NCBI GenBank assembly: GCA_013076295.1
Contig: RQOL01000718.1
Span: forward strand, 4,464,001 to 4,528,000
DNA length: 64,000 bases
Direction: 5' to 3'
From: Sanderia malayensis
Lineage: Eukaryota; Cnidaria; Scyphozoa; Semaeostomeae; Pelagiidae
Positions 1 through 11,774 of the stretch are shown here, piece by piece; the first letter of the stretch is position 1; every line of letters begins with the position of its first letter. The notes beneath the pieces are model-generated. The model was given only the letters and a program-made list of their open reading frames with translations. It did no database searches and was not told where the DNA came from. The translations under genes were made by a program, and so were the position numbers.

Positions 1-840
1 GACGAATTCGTAGAGGCCGAATGGTGTTGTGATGGCCGTCTTCGGAATATCAGCAGGCTCGACAGGTATCTGATGATATGCGCGAACGAGATCCAATTTT
101 AAAAAGATGCTTTTGTCGTGAAGAAATGAACTGAAATCTTGGATGTGTGGAAATTAGATATCTGTCCGGTATGGTGGCTTTGTTGAGGGCGCGATAATCG
201 CCGCAAGGACGCCAATCTCCAGATTTCTTAGGAACCATATGCAGAGGCAATGACCAGCTACTTTCGGATGGACGGATAATCCCGAGTTGAAGCATGTGTT
301 CGAACTCTGCTTTAGCGATGGTTGCTTTATCTGGAGCTAGACGATGCGAGCGACAAAAGACAGGTGGGCCGTGCGTACGACTGTGGTGTGTGATGTCATG
401 TTTAACTGGGTGGTCTTTGTAGTTGGTGCGCGTGATAGACGGAAATTGACGGATGAGGTTTTGGTATTTTGATGCGGAATCCGGAATGCTGAGCATGAGG
501 CCTGGTGACGAGAGTGAAGATTGGATGCCTCGAATCGCGAGTGACGTTGTTTCATCAATGAGTTTGCGTTGACGAACGTCGACCTTCAAGTTGAAATGAG
601 CCAGGAAATCAGCTCCAAGGATAGCAGTTGGAACATCAGCCAAGATGAAAATCCAATGAAACATACGGCGAAGTCCGATATCTAAGGGCATAGATTGTTC
701 ACCGTAAGTTTGAATTGACGATTAGTTAACGGCTTGTAATTTCAGAGACGAGACGTTTTGACGAGCGGAACGAGTTGGCGGTAGAACACTGACGTCGGCA
801 CCTGTGTCGACCAAGAAACGTGTACCAGTGGTACTGCCAG
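1..840 (-). pseudogene. gypsy protease and reverse transcriptase start (broken)
   Basis: The aspartic protease active site FLVDTGADVSVLPP is read on the minus strand near 780-835. After an in-frame stop near 724, the pol continues with protease C-terminus ([15 protein letters not shown]) and RT fingers ([19 protein letters not shown]). A single frame change near 165 separates this from [19 protein letters not shown], the first RT catalytic-domain block. The window edge cuts the gene before the YxDD motif. Stops and frame changes argue that it is inactive. Confidence 0.8.
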
Positions 841-1779
841 TTACATAAAATAGACGACTTGTTTTGTTGTTGCCAGGAAGACTCGTCGCCTATAGTCGCT
901 GGCGTTGAAGTATTCCGAAGCCGGTGTTTGTGGTGTGGCTGCGAAGGAGCATGGTGGATTGCACTTTTGCGCTTGCGAACCGAATTTCCAATGATACCAG
1001 CATTGTCGAAGACCATTGCGAGAAGCTGAAGAACGGCGCGGTGAATGAGAAGAACTCCTGCTGCGACCACGTGGGTGCGAGATCTGTTGCACTAAGCACT
1101 GCACTTGTGTTGTCAAAGCAGAAATCCGTGCTTGCAGGTTTTGGATGTCTCTCGACGGTGTAGGTGCGATTGTTGTTGACATAGCGGAGACAGAATTGCC
1201 TGGTAGAGCAACTTCTAAAATTTTATCAGCCAACGAAGCCAGTTGCTCGATTGATACGTTGTCTGCTGATGATGCCAAAATCAACTGTGCGTTGGTAGGA
1301 AGACGTTGCAAGAACAATTGGCGAAGAATTTTGTCTTCTAAACGACTGTCGCCGAGAAGTTTTCGCATTCGTCGTAATAATTGCGAAGGCTTCCTGTCAC
1401 TGAGTTCCTCCGAGATCAGCAATTGATGAAATCGCTTTTGCTCGGATGCCGATGTTCGTTTGATGAGTTCGGCTTTGAGATGCTCATACGGTTCATCTGC
1501 TGGTGGCTGTATGAGGAGATCACATATTTCTTGTGCAATCTCTGGTGGCAATGAGGAAATGACGAACGAAAACTTTGTTGTCTGCGAGGTGATTCGTCGT
1601 GTGCTGAACAAAGCTTCGACTTGCGCAAACCCAACTACCGGGTCGTTTGGCCAGAATGGCGCTAATTTTACACTATAACCAGATACAGAAGGTAATTCTC
1701 GTGATGGTTGTGCTGCCGCTGTAGCCTGTGAAGAACTTTGGCTGGATATTGGTGCACCGTTGTTTTGAGGTTCAATCAT
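841..1779 (-). CDS. gypsy Gag polyprotein
   Basis: This 312-residue ORF has the layout of metazoan Ty3/gypsy Gag. A Gln/Ala/Ser-rich N-terminus is followed by a capsid-like helical region (for example LPPFWPxDP-like KLAPFWPNDPVVGFAQVEA). Near the C-terminus there is an Arg/Ser-rich stretch and a CWYHxxFGxxAxxCxPPC zinc-knuckle variant. The capsid packages the retrotransposon RNA. The protease follows in another frame, as in elements using ribosomal frameshifting, or because of decay. The start ATG at 1779 is the first in frame and lies about 100 bases inside the LTR edge. Confidence 0.8.
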   Translation of the reverse strand: MIEPQNNGAPISSQSSSQATAAAQPSRELPSVSGYSVKLAPFWPNDPVVGFAQVEALFSTRRITSQTTKFSFVISSLPPEIAQEICDLLIQPPADEPYEHLKAELIKRTSASEQKRFHQLLISEELSDRKPSQLLRRMRKLLGDSRLEDKILRQLFLQRLPTNAQLILASSADNVSIEQLASLADKILEVALPGNSVSAMSTTIAPTPSRDIQNLQARISALTTQVQCLVQQISHPRGRSRSSSHSPRRSSASRNGLRQCWYHWKFGSQAQKCNPPCSFAATPQTPASEYFNASDYRRRVFLATTKQVVYFM

Positions 1780-1884
1780 GTTGGTTCAAAACGCGATTAC
1801 AAAATATAAAATAAAATGTATGAACTTGCCTGAATATGTTCGAATATGACGAGTGAAGAATGGTCACGTCGTGGTCACCAATTT

Positions 1885-2206
1885 GGTATCACAGATACTG
1901 TTTGTGTAATAACTTGTGTTACCAATAAGAAGGCAAGAATTCGCGTGTCTTTGCTTCAAGAATCGAGAGCAAGAAAATATTCGTGTGCGTTGTGTGACAA
2001 CTATGATCTAACTGATTCATTAAACTTTGTACATAAAACTAACAATCAAAATAAAATCAGGTACGAATATCAGAGGAAAGAGAATGATAGGTGATGATGA
2101 GAAATTATTTACCGACAGGGTGGATTAGTGAGATAAGACGTTAGTGTAGAGGTGTTAGAATTTTGATTACAATTGTCGTTGTCAATGCTGATATTGAAAC
2201 GCTACA
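1885..2206 (-). repeat. probable 5' LTR of the gypsy element
   Basis: On the minus strand this segment starts TGTAGCG at 2206. It is followed, near 1882-1865, by TTGGTGACCACGACGTGA, which looks like a gypsy primer-binding site. The inner LTR end is approximate (about 1885) because the partner LTR lies outside the window. A short AT-rich ORF inside it is not a gene. Confidence 0.5.
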
Positions 2207-2216
2207 ATATCATTAA

Positions 2217-2801
2217 AGACCCATTGTCAACCAACAAAGCAGACCCCATAAGTATGGAGCCTTCCTCTTGTTTATCAACAAAGCGCCTACGTAGTTACAT
2301 GAATTTCTGGGACAGAAATTAAAAATCGCGCAGCTACTTTGCTCTCACCAACGAAATGGCGAACGAATCCTTGACACTTACCATTTGGAAACATTAGCTC
2401 TGTTTTTAGCTCTGTTCTATGTCAGAAAATAAAAGTCGTGCAGTTACAAACAGAGTCAATGTTTCCACATGGTTGGTGTTTGGGATTCGTTCGCCATTTC
2501 CGATGACAGACACTTTGACAGACACTTTTGTCACAAATTACAAAAACAAAAACAATCAAACAAAGAAAAGGAATAAATTAAAATCAAAATAAACGACAAA
2601 GACTTGGAAAGTTTAGTTTTCAATGTTACTTGACTGTTCACTGTCCACTGTTTAGTTTTCATTTTCAATGTTACAGCCAAATAGCTGCGCGATTTTTAAT
2701 TTCTGACCCAGAAATTCATGTAACTACGTAGGCGCTTTGTTGATAAACAAGAGGAAGGCCCCATACTTATGGGGTCTGCTTTGTTGGTTGACAATGGGTC
2801 T
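2217..2801. mobile_element. piggyBac-like MITE with TTAA target duplication
   Basis: The terminal inverted repeats are about 118 bp, starting AGACCCATTGTCAACC and ending with the exact complement. A second inner inverted pair lies near 2345-2375 and 2468-2500. TTAA flanks both ends (2213-2216 and 2802-2805). Copy 2 has the empty site with a single TTAA near 56004. No transposase ORF is present. TTAA duplication is the hallmark of piggyBac-type transposition. Confidence 0.85.
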
Positions 2802-2879
2802 TTAACTACTTGGTTATTGATTAGAGCTTTGTTGTTGATCGCTTGAAATTACTTTTGAGTTCATATTTGTGGGTTTTAG

Positions 2880-5800
2880 ATCACGGATGATAACAGCTTT
2901 GCCATGTCGGCTATTGAAAGTTTGCAAAGTTATTGTGAAGAGAAATCATTGAAAAACATTACGTTTTGGAGGAAGGATGCAAAGAATGATACATTGCACC
3001 CTCCTGATGATATCGCTGACATATTATGTCCAAACCAATGCAGTGACAATGGCAAATGTATTAATGCAACCTGTTATTGTGAACCAGGATATACAACTGC
3101 TGATTGTTCGATGAGAATTGGAGAGAAGCCTTTATTTGATGGAGGATTGCTGATTGGGGGACTTTGTGATATCAGAAAAAGAGCTTGCACAAGGATCCGT
3201 ATATCTGGAAGAAATTTCATCGATTCTGATAAACTTTCATGTCATGCCATACTTCTTAAGGTATTTATGGAAAACAATGTTTAAAATTTCGTGCAGTATA
3301 TCCATTTTCTCTGCTATACATTTAGACGCAGTCAATTGTCTCTAACATACCAGTCTGTTGGTTTGTGACGTAGGTGACAGATCAGGGATACACTACGACG
3401 ACGTCAACGTTAACTGGTCGTGGTTATTTGTTGAGCTTTGCTGAAGTAATGTGTGAATTTAGTGTACCGCCAGTTATGGTCAATGATTATGAGAGTTTAA
3501 AGCAAGGGAGACCCGCTGCTGGATATTCAATTAGTGTTTCAAATGATGGAAGAATTTTCAGTGACAATCATGCGATATTTACTGCATATGATTCAAAATG
3601 CATGCAATGCAACAATACAGGATTCTGTACTCAGAAGGTAGTAAACTAAACTAATTCTATTCATTTAATCAGCATAATTTGTTCCTGTGTTGACGTGTTT
3701 GTTTATTTGATATTTGTTTCATTTTATACAGAATGACACTTGTAAAATCAATGGATACTGTTTCAAAAACGGAGAAGCCAAACCAAGAGATTCTTGCAAG
3801 CGATGTCAACCAGTTGTTGATGCGAACGAGTTTACCAGAAGAATTGGTTTGTAGCTTATAAATGTGCTATACAGTGTGTAATTCCTTTATAAGCAATGAT
3901 CTCTTGGCAAAGAAGCTTCGTTATTAATGGTTCTTAATTTAGCTACATAAGTGATTTCTGTTATTTTAGATAAACCTGCACCTGTGTTTGACGTCATGTT
4001 GAATTACACAGCATTCAAAAGCCAAGATTTTACAATGCAAATAAGAGCAAAAGATTCTAAAAACCAGTCTGTTTATTTCTTATTGGATAAGAAATTTGAT
4101 GGTGTTTCGATGTCAAGATCTGGATTATTTCATTGGAAGCCAAGTACAGTAAAAGATCATGAATTTAAAGTGTTTGCCTTCTATTCGTGCAATGGTAAAA
4201 CAACGTTGACTGTCCAGATCAATGTTATTGAGTGTAAATGTGAGAATGGCTATTGTTCTTTGGCTGGAAATACAACAGCGACAGATAAAGGTGTCGAATG
4301 CATTTGCCATCCAGGATGCACTGGTGAAAGGTAAGTTGCAGTAATAGTAAAGCTTGGTACATTGTCATTATGAAAGAAAAACAATCACGCACGTACGCGA
4401 AAAAAAGGAAAACAGAATATAGTCGTTGAGGATCGCTGAAAGGATTAAAAATCACACAAAGACATTGTCCAAAGTTATGTTAATCCTTTGAGCGACCCTC
4501 AACGACCATCAACGACTACATGGAAACCAGGCTTTATGGAAGTTGCATAATGGTTTCAATGTTCATTTGCTGCATTTTGTACTCGCGAGCAAGTCAGGCA
4601 ACCGCTCCATTCACACCCTTCAGCATTGTACTTTTTTCACAGCATTCGACATTAGTATTTTCAACGTAATCTGAATTAGTGACCTTAACATCTGCGGGGA
4701 CCTCCAAGTTCCGCCGAGTTTAATTCTAATCTGTTGTCTCTCTTGTCTGGAAAGAAGGTTCTGTGGAACATTAAGTAATGCTGTGCACGATTATACAGTT
4801 GCTGCCGTATTTGGATACATTTTGTCAATGGTGTCAACATTTTTTGATGAATATGCTGTTGGAATTACAAGCATCTTTCTCTATGGTTGAATCAAATGCT
4901 TTTCAGAATTCGATAGAAATCAATATTGTAAACAGGCCTTTTCCGCATTCCCTTCCAGCATCCAATGCACAGTGAGAGTGTGTGATAAAGCAGATCGCCT
5001 TTTACGAAATCCATTTTGATTTTGGCATGAGGACATATATCTTTGTAGCTAAAAGCCCCCCTGGATCTCGTATTTTTCAAGTTTGCATAGTAATTTTCTA
5101 CTGTATTGTCTACTGTATTTCTATTTTCTACTTCGGTTGTCTTCATCACGAGCATCGTTGCATACAGGTGTCCTTTCCTGTCCCTTCCAACTCCTGCTAG
5201 TATACAATTTAGATTTCACACTTTGACATTATTGAAACACATGGCTCCACTGTATTGCAAAAATACAACAAAGCGGAACGAAATATTTTCGAAGCAGTGG
5301 AAACTGAAGCTTTCCTTTGAAACTCATACAGGTTATCTCTTTGTGGCGTTGAGTCAGAAAACACAACGAATATATGCGACCAACTCTTTTTCAATCAATT
5401 CAAAAACTAAATCATTTTATAAACATACACAATTATTATCAATAACTCTGACTTTTATCAATCAACAAACACAGTTACAAAGCAAGAAATCAAGATTACA
5501 AATTAGCACATACAAACATTCAAAAGGATAAAATATTAACTAAAAGTTTGATGATAGGCACCAAGCGTAGTTGGCGCCATCATTACATCTTTACAATATT
5601 GAATATATTTTTTCACTTTTTAATTTTGTTTTCACAGTTCTAATAGTTTTTTATAATTCTTTACAGTTTCAGTTTTCTGACATAAAAAGCGTTTTAGTTT
5701 TTTCCAAGTAGGGGTGTGGATACAAAATTGAAGTCAAGATTTTCAACTTCAATTATATTTTTTGCGGGGTCTGTAAAAGTAGCTGACAATTGATCTAGGA

Positions 5801-7931
5801 CAAATATTTTTTTAATTTGCTGCATTCATGTCTGAAAATTATTTCCAGGAATTTGCTTAGATTTTTAGTTACATACGTTTCTTGTTCTTTAGTGAAGTGC
5901 TTGAATTGTTCTGTTGCTACTTTCAGTCGCTCGTGCTGTAGTAGATCATTGCTACCCATGCGTTGTAAATAATTCACTGTGCTGCGGTGGCAACGTTGTA
6001 TATTGGTTACATTTTACAGTTTTGCCTGTTTTGGTGTTTTCTCATTGTATGCATTACAAAGTTGGCTCCTTTGCATCTCGCTCTCATATTGTTGTTTTAC
6101 CGTATTTTCTCGATTAAATGCCCCTTCGATTAAACGCCCCACACAACAATTTTTTTAAGTTGGCGTAGTGTATTGTTGCTTGATAAAGGCAAGGTACAAC
6201 TAAACCATTTTCTCTTTTTCTGGACCCAATGATAGAGGCTGTGATCTTGTACTTTCCAATAAATGCCCCCCTCGATTAGGCGCCCCCCCCCCCAAAAGTG
6301 CCGAGATTAATAAACGCGTTTAATCGAGGAAATACGGTATATGGCTATACCGTTTGCAAATTTTCTCTAGTCCTCTGCTTGCTCAGACGAGGCCTAGATG
6401 TTTCCTTTGTCTTTAAGGCTGATACACTTCTGATTATCAGTTAACGACGACTTTAATTTTATTTGTTCTTCACTCGAAATTACTTATACTATTATTGGTA
6501 ATGATTTTCTATCTTGAAGGTGTGATATTGCATTACCCCGGCAAAAATGCAAAACAAGTAAGTAAAAGTTTAGTATCATTATATCTTCCTTATTTCACAG
6601 GGCATTGCTTAAGGGCTACTCTCACAAAAGTTATTCTATTTCTGGGTAGTTTTTGACGTAAAAACAGGTACTGCAGTTTTTAAACTTTGAAATTCGTTCA
6701 ACGATTTTTACGCCTCCAAAAATGCGCATTCCAGAAAAAGTCGGGCACAAAGAAAACTGGGGCGAGACCGATGTGATATTTATGCCGGACACGTTGATGT
6801 CTCGCTTATTATGAAAAGGGAGCATTTTTTCACAAAAATGAGGATGATTTGCTCACCCTTATGCTGCAAGCAGGCGGGTTTTTTCAACCTCAACGTTGCA
6901 GTCCCGAGCGAGCTTTATATACAGCCTTTTGTGGTGCGGGATGGTTTTAAACAACGATATAAATTCGCTATTCAATTAAAGTGGAGAAAACGCTGTTTAA
7001 TTGATTTTTTGATAGAATTGATATTATTGAACATTGATGAGCTTTTATCTATGCATTTATAAGATTTAAACCAGATCGGGTCAGCTAAAAAGTTGCGAAA
7101 TCGCTAGGCCTAGCAGGTCCTGGCACGGGTCGGGTACAACAGAACGCACGAAATAACCAAATTTGTCATATTTGACATGTGTTTGAAGCAAGAGCACATG
7201 TTTTGGTGCTATATTGGAAAACTAGAAACTCCAGTCCTGAGGCGGACCCAGACCAAAATCTGACTGGTATAATTTATGGGTTTTTAGGTCGTGTTCCCAA
7301 GGCTTTCGTACACTGCCACACTATTTGACAGACAACACGTAATCTTTCTGACTTTTAATAACTGTTTTAAAATACTTCTTTGGTTGTTTAGAAGAACCTT
7401 TAAAGTAAAACACAACATTTTCTAGGGGTGAACAAACAAAGATAATTATACGTATTACTTCTATTCAGAGGAGTTTCAATTCGGAATGGACTTCAGTTAG
7501 ATCAAAATATCAACATTCCGATAAATACGTAATAATGACGTTTTGCCCCAGTCTCACGAAACATTAGCCAGGAAGGTTGCTTATGATTGTTTTAAGCAAT
7601 GCCCTGTCTACTTTAGCTTTCGTTAATTTCATTCCATGAATAGTTGTGTTCATATTTATGCTTACTTTATTTAGAAACTCAAGACCCCAAGAGAAGTGTC
7701 GACAATGGAAAGAAGACAAAAACGATCATTTTGTCGGTTGTTGTTGTTGTTGTTGTTGTTCTTATATTGATGGCTGCTTTATTGGGCTATCGTTTGCTAA
7801 TTCATAACAGAGCCAAGGGGAATAAATTTGAATTTGATGGTGCCTCTTCAAATAATACATCTCCTGGTGCGAATATTTTTGCGAACGAAGGGTACGAGTC
7901 TCATGAAATGAAAAGCTCAGTTAAAGTATGA
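2880..7931 (+). CDS. VWDE-like gene, copy 1: EGF to transmembrane tail (upstream part outside window or lost)
   Basis: Six exons match the last six of copy 2: 2880-3260, 3374-3637, 3732-3846, 3970-4330, 6520-6557 and 7675-7931. Introns are GT..AG, and reading frame is kept across all of them. The second to last is a 38-base micro-exon between two long introns. The protein has an EGF module (CPNQCSDNGKC...CYCEPGYTTADC), further Cys-rich and beta-rich segments, and a last exon with one membrane helix (poly-Val then LILMAALLGY) and a short cytoplasmic tail. The vWD and D8C exons are not in the window for this copy, because a gypsy element occupies the intron upstream of 2880. Whether the copy is expressed cannot be told. 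Confidence 0.8.
4419..4533. mobile_element. truncated palindromic MITE (Harbinger-like family)
   Basis: This is the right three quarters of the same MITE that is complete at 58481-58610 in copy 2. It still folds as an imperfect hairpin (GTCGTTGAGGATCGCT paired with GCGACCCTCAACGAC). Its left end was lost with an ~870-base deletion in copy 1. Confidence 0.7.
5342..5587. mobile_element. solo-LTR-like insertion, 246 bp, 4-bp target duplication
   Basis: The insert begins TGTGGCG and ends CATTACA (TG...CA). It is flanked by TCTT at 5338-5341 and 5588-5591. Copy 2 has the uninterrupted site with one TCTT near 59440. Length, ends and duplication fit a solo LTR. Small ORFs across it are not genes. 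Confidence 0.6.
6100..6337. mobile_element. Tc1/mariner-type MITE (CCGTATTTTCTCGATTAAA ends)
   Basis: Ends CCGTATTTTCTCGATTAAA and TTTAATCGAGGAAATACGG are inverted and flanked by TA. The interior is a run of G/C-rich near-repeats around CGATTAAACGCC. It is shared with copy 2 (59952-60201), so it predates the duplication. Confidence 0.7.
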
Positions 7932-9075
7932 GAAACTTGGTTGATTTCATTCTATAAAATCAAATGATTGCTATGTGATTTTAGTTTATTAAGCATGCTT
8001 ATGTGGATAACATATGAATATTAAATATGGTGATATAAATTACGATTATATAATACTACATTAGTGGGACATTTCCTTTTTCTTTCTTAAATGATTTTTT
8101 CATTATTTCAAGTGTAAGTGAGTTTGTTTTATTAAAGTATCATATATTGTTATATTTTCATACATTTTTTGTTTAGATTGAGTGCCTTTACAATCGATTA
8201 CTTTCTGTCCAATAAAGGCTAAAGAACTAATTGCTAAAGAATTAATTGCAGTATATTGAGCTAGACAGCCAGAGGTGAGATGTTCTTTTGACCCCCAAAG
8301 CAACTATTCAAAGTTTAGATATAAAAACGACTTATAATGGAATGCTTACATTGTGTGCTGCTTGCGTTATTGAGGGTTAGTAAAATGCGTACTTAATAAT
8401 TAACAATGCGTATTTAACAAACACGACCCCCTTTTGTAGGAAACAATGTTATTTATTCGCCTAAATTAACTGCTTGATTCCTCCTTGGCCTTGCTGGGCC
8501 ACTTGTGATGATTCTTTGTGATTGCTGTCCGGTAAAGGAACTAAGTGCGAGGACGGAAATAAATTGCTAATTTTGGGGGGTCGTAGAATGATGAAAAAAC
8601 CAACTATACTTCAGAAATTTTTCACTTGGACTAATAAATATACTGGAGGTACCAAATTTACGTTTGCCGACTGCTCTATAATATTCGTTGGATGTGCTGT
8701 AGAAACAAGATTAAAGACGAAACAAATGTTATCAATTATTAAGTGAGTAAAAAAATCTCTGAAATGCTTACAGGTGTTATTATTGAGGGACCTTTTTCAT
8801 TTGAAAACTCCAATTACTTCATTCGATATTTGTATATAGAATGAATTAGTTGGAGCTTGAAAACCAAAAAATTCCAACTGCACTGCTATGATTTCCAAGT
8901 GTAATACATTAATCCCTAAAAACTTTGGACGGTTTAATTTTCGGAGAAATACACGGTCCGAAAATTTTACTGCCAATAAACCGTATACTTGCGAAGCATA
9001 TTTCCTCAAGATTCCGATATGATGACTAAGCGATAATTTAGAAAGTTACTGCAATATCCTTTATAGGGTAGACAC
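7932..9075. other. downstream DNA of VWDE copy 1, no gene recognised
   Basis: AT-rich sequence follows the VWDE stop codon. It contains no ORF with recognisable similarity. Copy 2 carries the same DNA at 61797-63146, interrupted by a solo LTR. An AATAAA-like polyadenylation signal is plausible but not decisive. Confidence 0.5.
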
Positions 9076-9973
9076 GAATAGAAATAGGAATAAGTTGTGA
9101 AATATTTTGTTATTTTGTTCTGTTAACTATCACTTAAAAATGGATGTAGTGGGTGTAGCAAACAAGAAACTCTATAAAATGGCCAACGTTTCGTTGAGTT
9201 GAGGCATCCAATGCGATTATAGCGGGATTCTCCTCATCTGTTTGATTAATCCTCATCGTCAGTATGATCATCATCAAGCATGATTAGCCGCCCATCTTCC
9301 TCCGAATTCCCTGGTTTTTTTCATCTGGTGTTTAGAAATAGTTCATCTGAGAATTCCCCAGTTTCATAGTTTGGAATTTTTTCCATCTTGATACAAATTA
9401 GTACCGTATCCATATACTCACTCAATCATTAGTGTTTTGTTGTAGACCACATTGCTATGTTGTGATATGAACTTTGAAGATATTACCCGAAAGTCCTTTG
9501 AGTCATTTTCGATTTTGCCGAAATCAGGATTTTGTGAACTTGCAGTCCAAGGCTCCCAGAAAATCAGTACAAGTACACACACAAGAAATAATCCGGGATT
9601 TCTCAACGAATGTTATCTTTCTCAAACGAATCAATCAGTAAATCAAACGAATAACAACGCCTTTCTCAAGCGCTGCGTATTAAAATCACCAAGTCTTGTT
9701 CTTTCGCAAGAACGCGACTTGCATCTAGATTGCACTCTAAAAACTGCCTCTCCTTTAATGAACCTGGCCAATTTATCTATTAGAGTGACACAAAGGTAAA
9801 CCCCACACGTGACCCTTGACGTTATTAATGAAACATGAATTACCTTTGTATATTGCCGGTATTAAGTGTATCATCAATTACCCATGTATATTGCCGGTAT
9901 TAAGTATATCATCAATTATAGTTAATCGTAATAGTGGATAATCATTAAAGAAACAATATCTATGGAAGAAAAT
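9076..9973. repeat. 898-bp block present only in copy 1
   Basis: In copy 2 the flanking GGGTAGACAC joins directly to AAGTAAAAATAATACC. The block has no clear terminal repeats or target duplication, so a deletion in copy 2 is as likely as an insertion here. Inside, at about 9835-9920, a ~51-bp unit containing ATTGCCGGTATTAAGT is repeated twice in tandem. No convincing gene. Confidence 0.6.
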
Positions 9974-10060
9974 AAGTAAAAATAATACCGCCGTAGGAAA
10001 AATATTTAGGGCATGTCGTGGAGCCAAAGATCAAACACGAGACACACCGCAATTAAACTA

Positions 10061-11317
10061 CAGTCAACTCTGTCTAATTCGAACTCTATGGGGGAATCCA
10101 AATTTGTTCGAATTACAGAAAGCTCGAATTATACGAGTTTTCATGAAAGTTCCATATTTTACCCCTAGTTACCCCCATATCTCCGTTTTATGGCCATAAA
10201 CTATATTTTTATGACCATTGTTATGAACTAAAGGCATTTTAAAGAAGCAAAACAGTTTATTAATTATTATAATAGAAAACAAAAATATATGGATTACATC
10301 ACAACATGGAAAATTGTTTTGCAAAGCGTCCATTACTGCCTTTGTCTAAGTGCCCAAACTTTGTCATCTTTGAGCACACCCACAGCATATTTATCCGTTG
10401 GGTTCTCTAGTTGTCGTTTAGCTTCTAAAGCTTTATTAATTATACATGTCTTCATACACTTTGGTACACGTGATAACCTTTTTCATGAGACAGAGGCGGA
10501 CATTGGCCATATTTGGTGGTGGGGCGAATAGTGACGATTTGCCGACAAAATTCTAAACCAAGAAACCGAAAGTTAGAGCTCTGGTTGGGGTCAAGGGGCG
10601 AAGCCTATATCAAGGTTTTGGGGCTTTGCTACTTTTTTACCTCTCGAGATTCTTAAAATGTGAACAATTTAGAAAATAAATTAGAGTTCAGTTACAATTA
10701 CAAGATCTTTCAACTTTGTGCCTTTCGTTTGGAAGAAAACGTCACACTTGAAGGCCTCTTTTGGTTCAGATGGTGCTTCATCTGAGCACATTTTTTGTAA
10801 CAATAACCGGCAGTTCAGCATCGAAAGGAATTGAAATTTCGTTTATATTGGCCTTAATTCCTCCTCTGCATCTTCAATGAGCTTGACAGGTTTGGGTACT
10901 TTAATTAGTGCCATTGATAAAGTTCAACTGATCGAATCTAACTTCTAGAAAGTGCCACGCTTAAACTGGGTCGTAAAAATCACTGTCTGGCATCCCGTAC
11001 TAAGTCCCAGTAAGTCAATTTGCGTCAATTTGCCCAATGACGCAAGCTTCAATGGGCTTGCCAGAGACAAGAGCAAAAAAAAGAGGTTCTGTCATCAGGT
11101 AATTAACTGAGATTAACACAAAGTTCGAATTACAGAGGTTTTTTCTTTGAAGGGACAAAAATAAATGGTCGAATTACAGAAAGTTCGAATTACAGAGGTT
11201 CGAATTATAGAGGTTTTTTTATAAGGGTTTGTTAGGAATTTTTCAAGGGACCACAGAATTTGGTTCGAATTAGTAAAAGTTCGAATTACACGAGTTCGAA
11301 TTAGACAGAGTTGACTG
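10061..11317. mobile_element. pogo/Tigger-like non-autonomous DNA transposon, TA duplication
   Basis: The element starts CAGTCAACTCTGTCTAATTC and ends with its complement, GAATTAGACAGAGTTGACTG. TA flanks it at 10059-10060 and 11318-11319. Copy 2 shows the empty site (AAACTACTCTAAAC) near 63237. Subterminal TTCGAATTAC repeats are frequent, especially at the right. CAGT ends and TA duplication fit the pogo branch of Tc1/mariner. I see no transposase, so it depends on one supplied in trans. Confidence 0.8.
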
Positions 11318-11774
11318 TACTCTAAACTAATAAGAACGAGGCTGGCTAACTCGCTTCCAGAATGAATGAGTGAACCGCATTACAATTTATTGGCCCAAAA
11401 TTTTCTGTCCGAAAATTAAATGGTCGAAATTTAAACGTCCGAAATTTTGGAGGATTAATGTAGGAGTTTTCAGCCTCTGGGGGCGTCAGGCCCACCTGCT
11501 ATTTACGTGCCTGACTAAATTCACTCTTTTTCTCAGCAAAGTGGACCTTACAATCCTGGTCAAAAATGCTGCACACTGTGCCTATTTTCCAGGGAACAAT
11601 CGCCCTCCACGAGTATGTTAGATACCATACAAGCAAAAATCAACATTTTTGGGGGGGGGGAAGGGGAAGGGGATGGACAGTGACATGACAAGCATTTGTT
11701 GTTTGTGCCCTAATAGGCTGCATATATTTTTTCACTTAGTAATATTTTCAACCGTTCCACGTTTTTTGGCAAGG

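Larger units (their letters stand above)
1..2206 (-). mobile_element. Ty3/gypsy LTR retrotransposon, 5' part
   Basis: Reading the minus strand from 2206 down gives an LTR, a primer-binding-like site, gag, aspartic protease and the start of reverse transcriptase. The element runs off the window at position 1, so the rest of RT, RNase H, integrase and the second LTR are not visible. The outer edge is placed at 2206 because the minus strand there starts with TGTAGCG, and because similarity to the duplicated VWDE region begins immediately outside it. It lies in a VWDE intron, antisense to that gene. Frame breaks suggest a dead copy. Confidence 0.85.

Noticed and set aside
5106..5531. 141-residue plus-strand ORF in a VWDE intron
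   Set aside because: Runs across the solo-LTR border and is not open in copy 2. Composition is non-coding.
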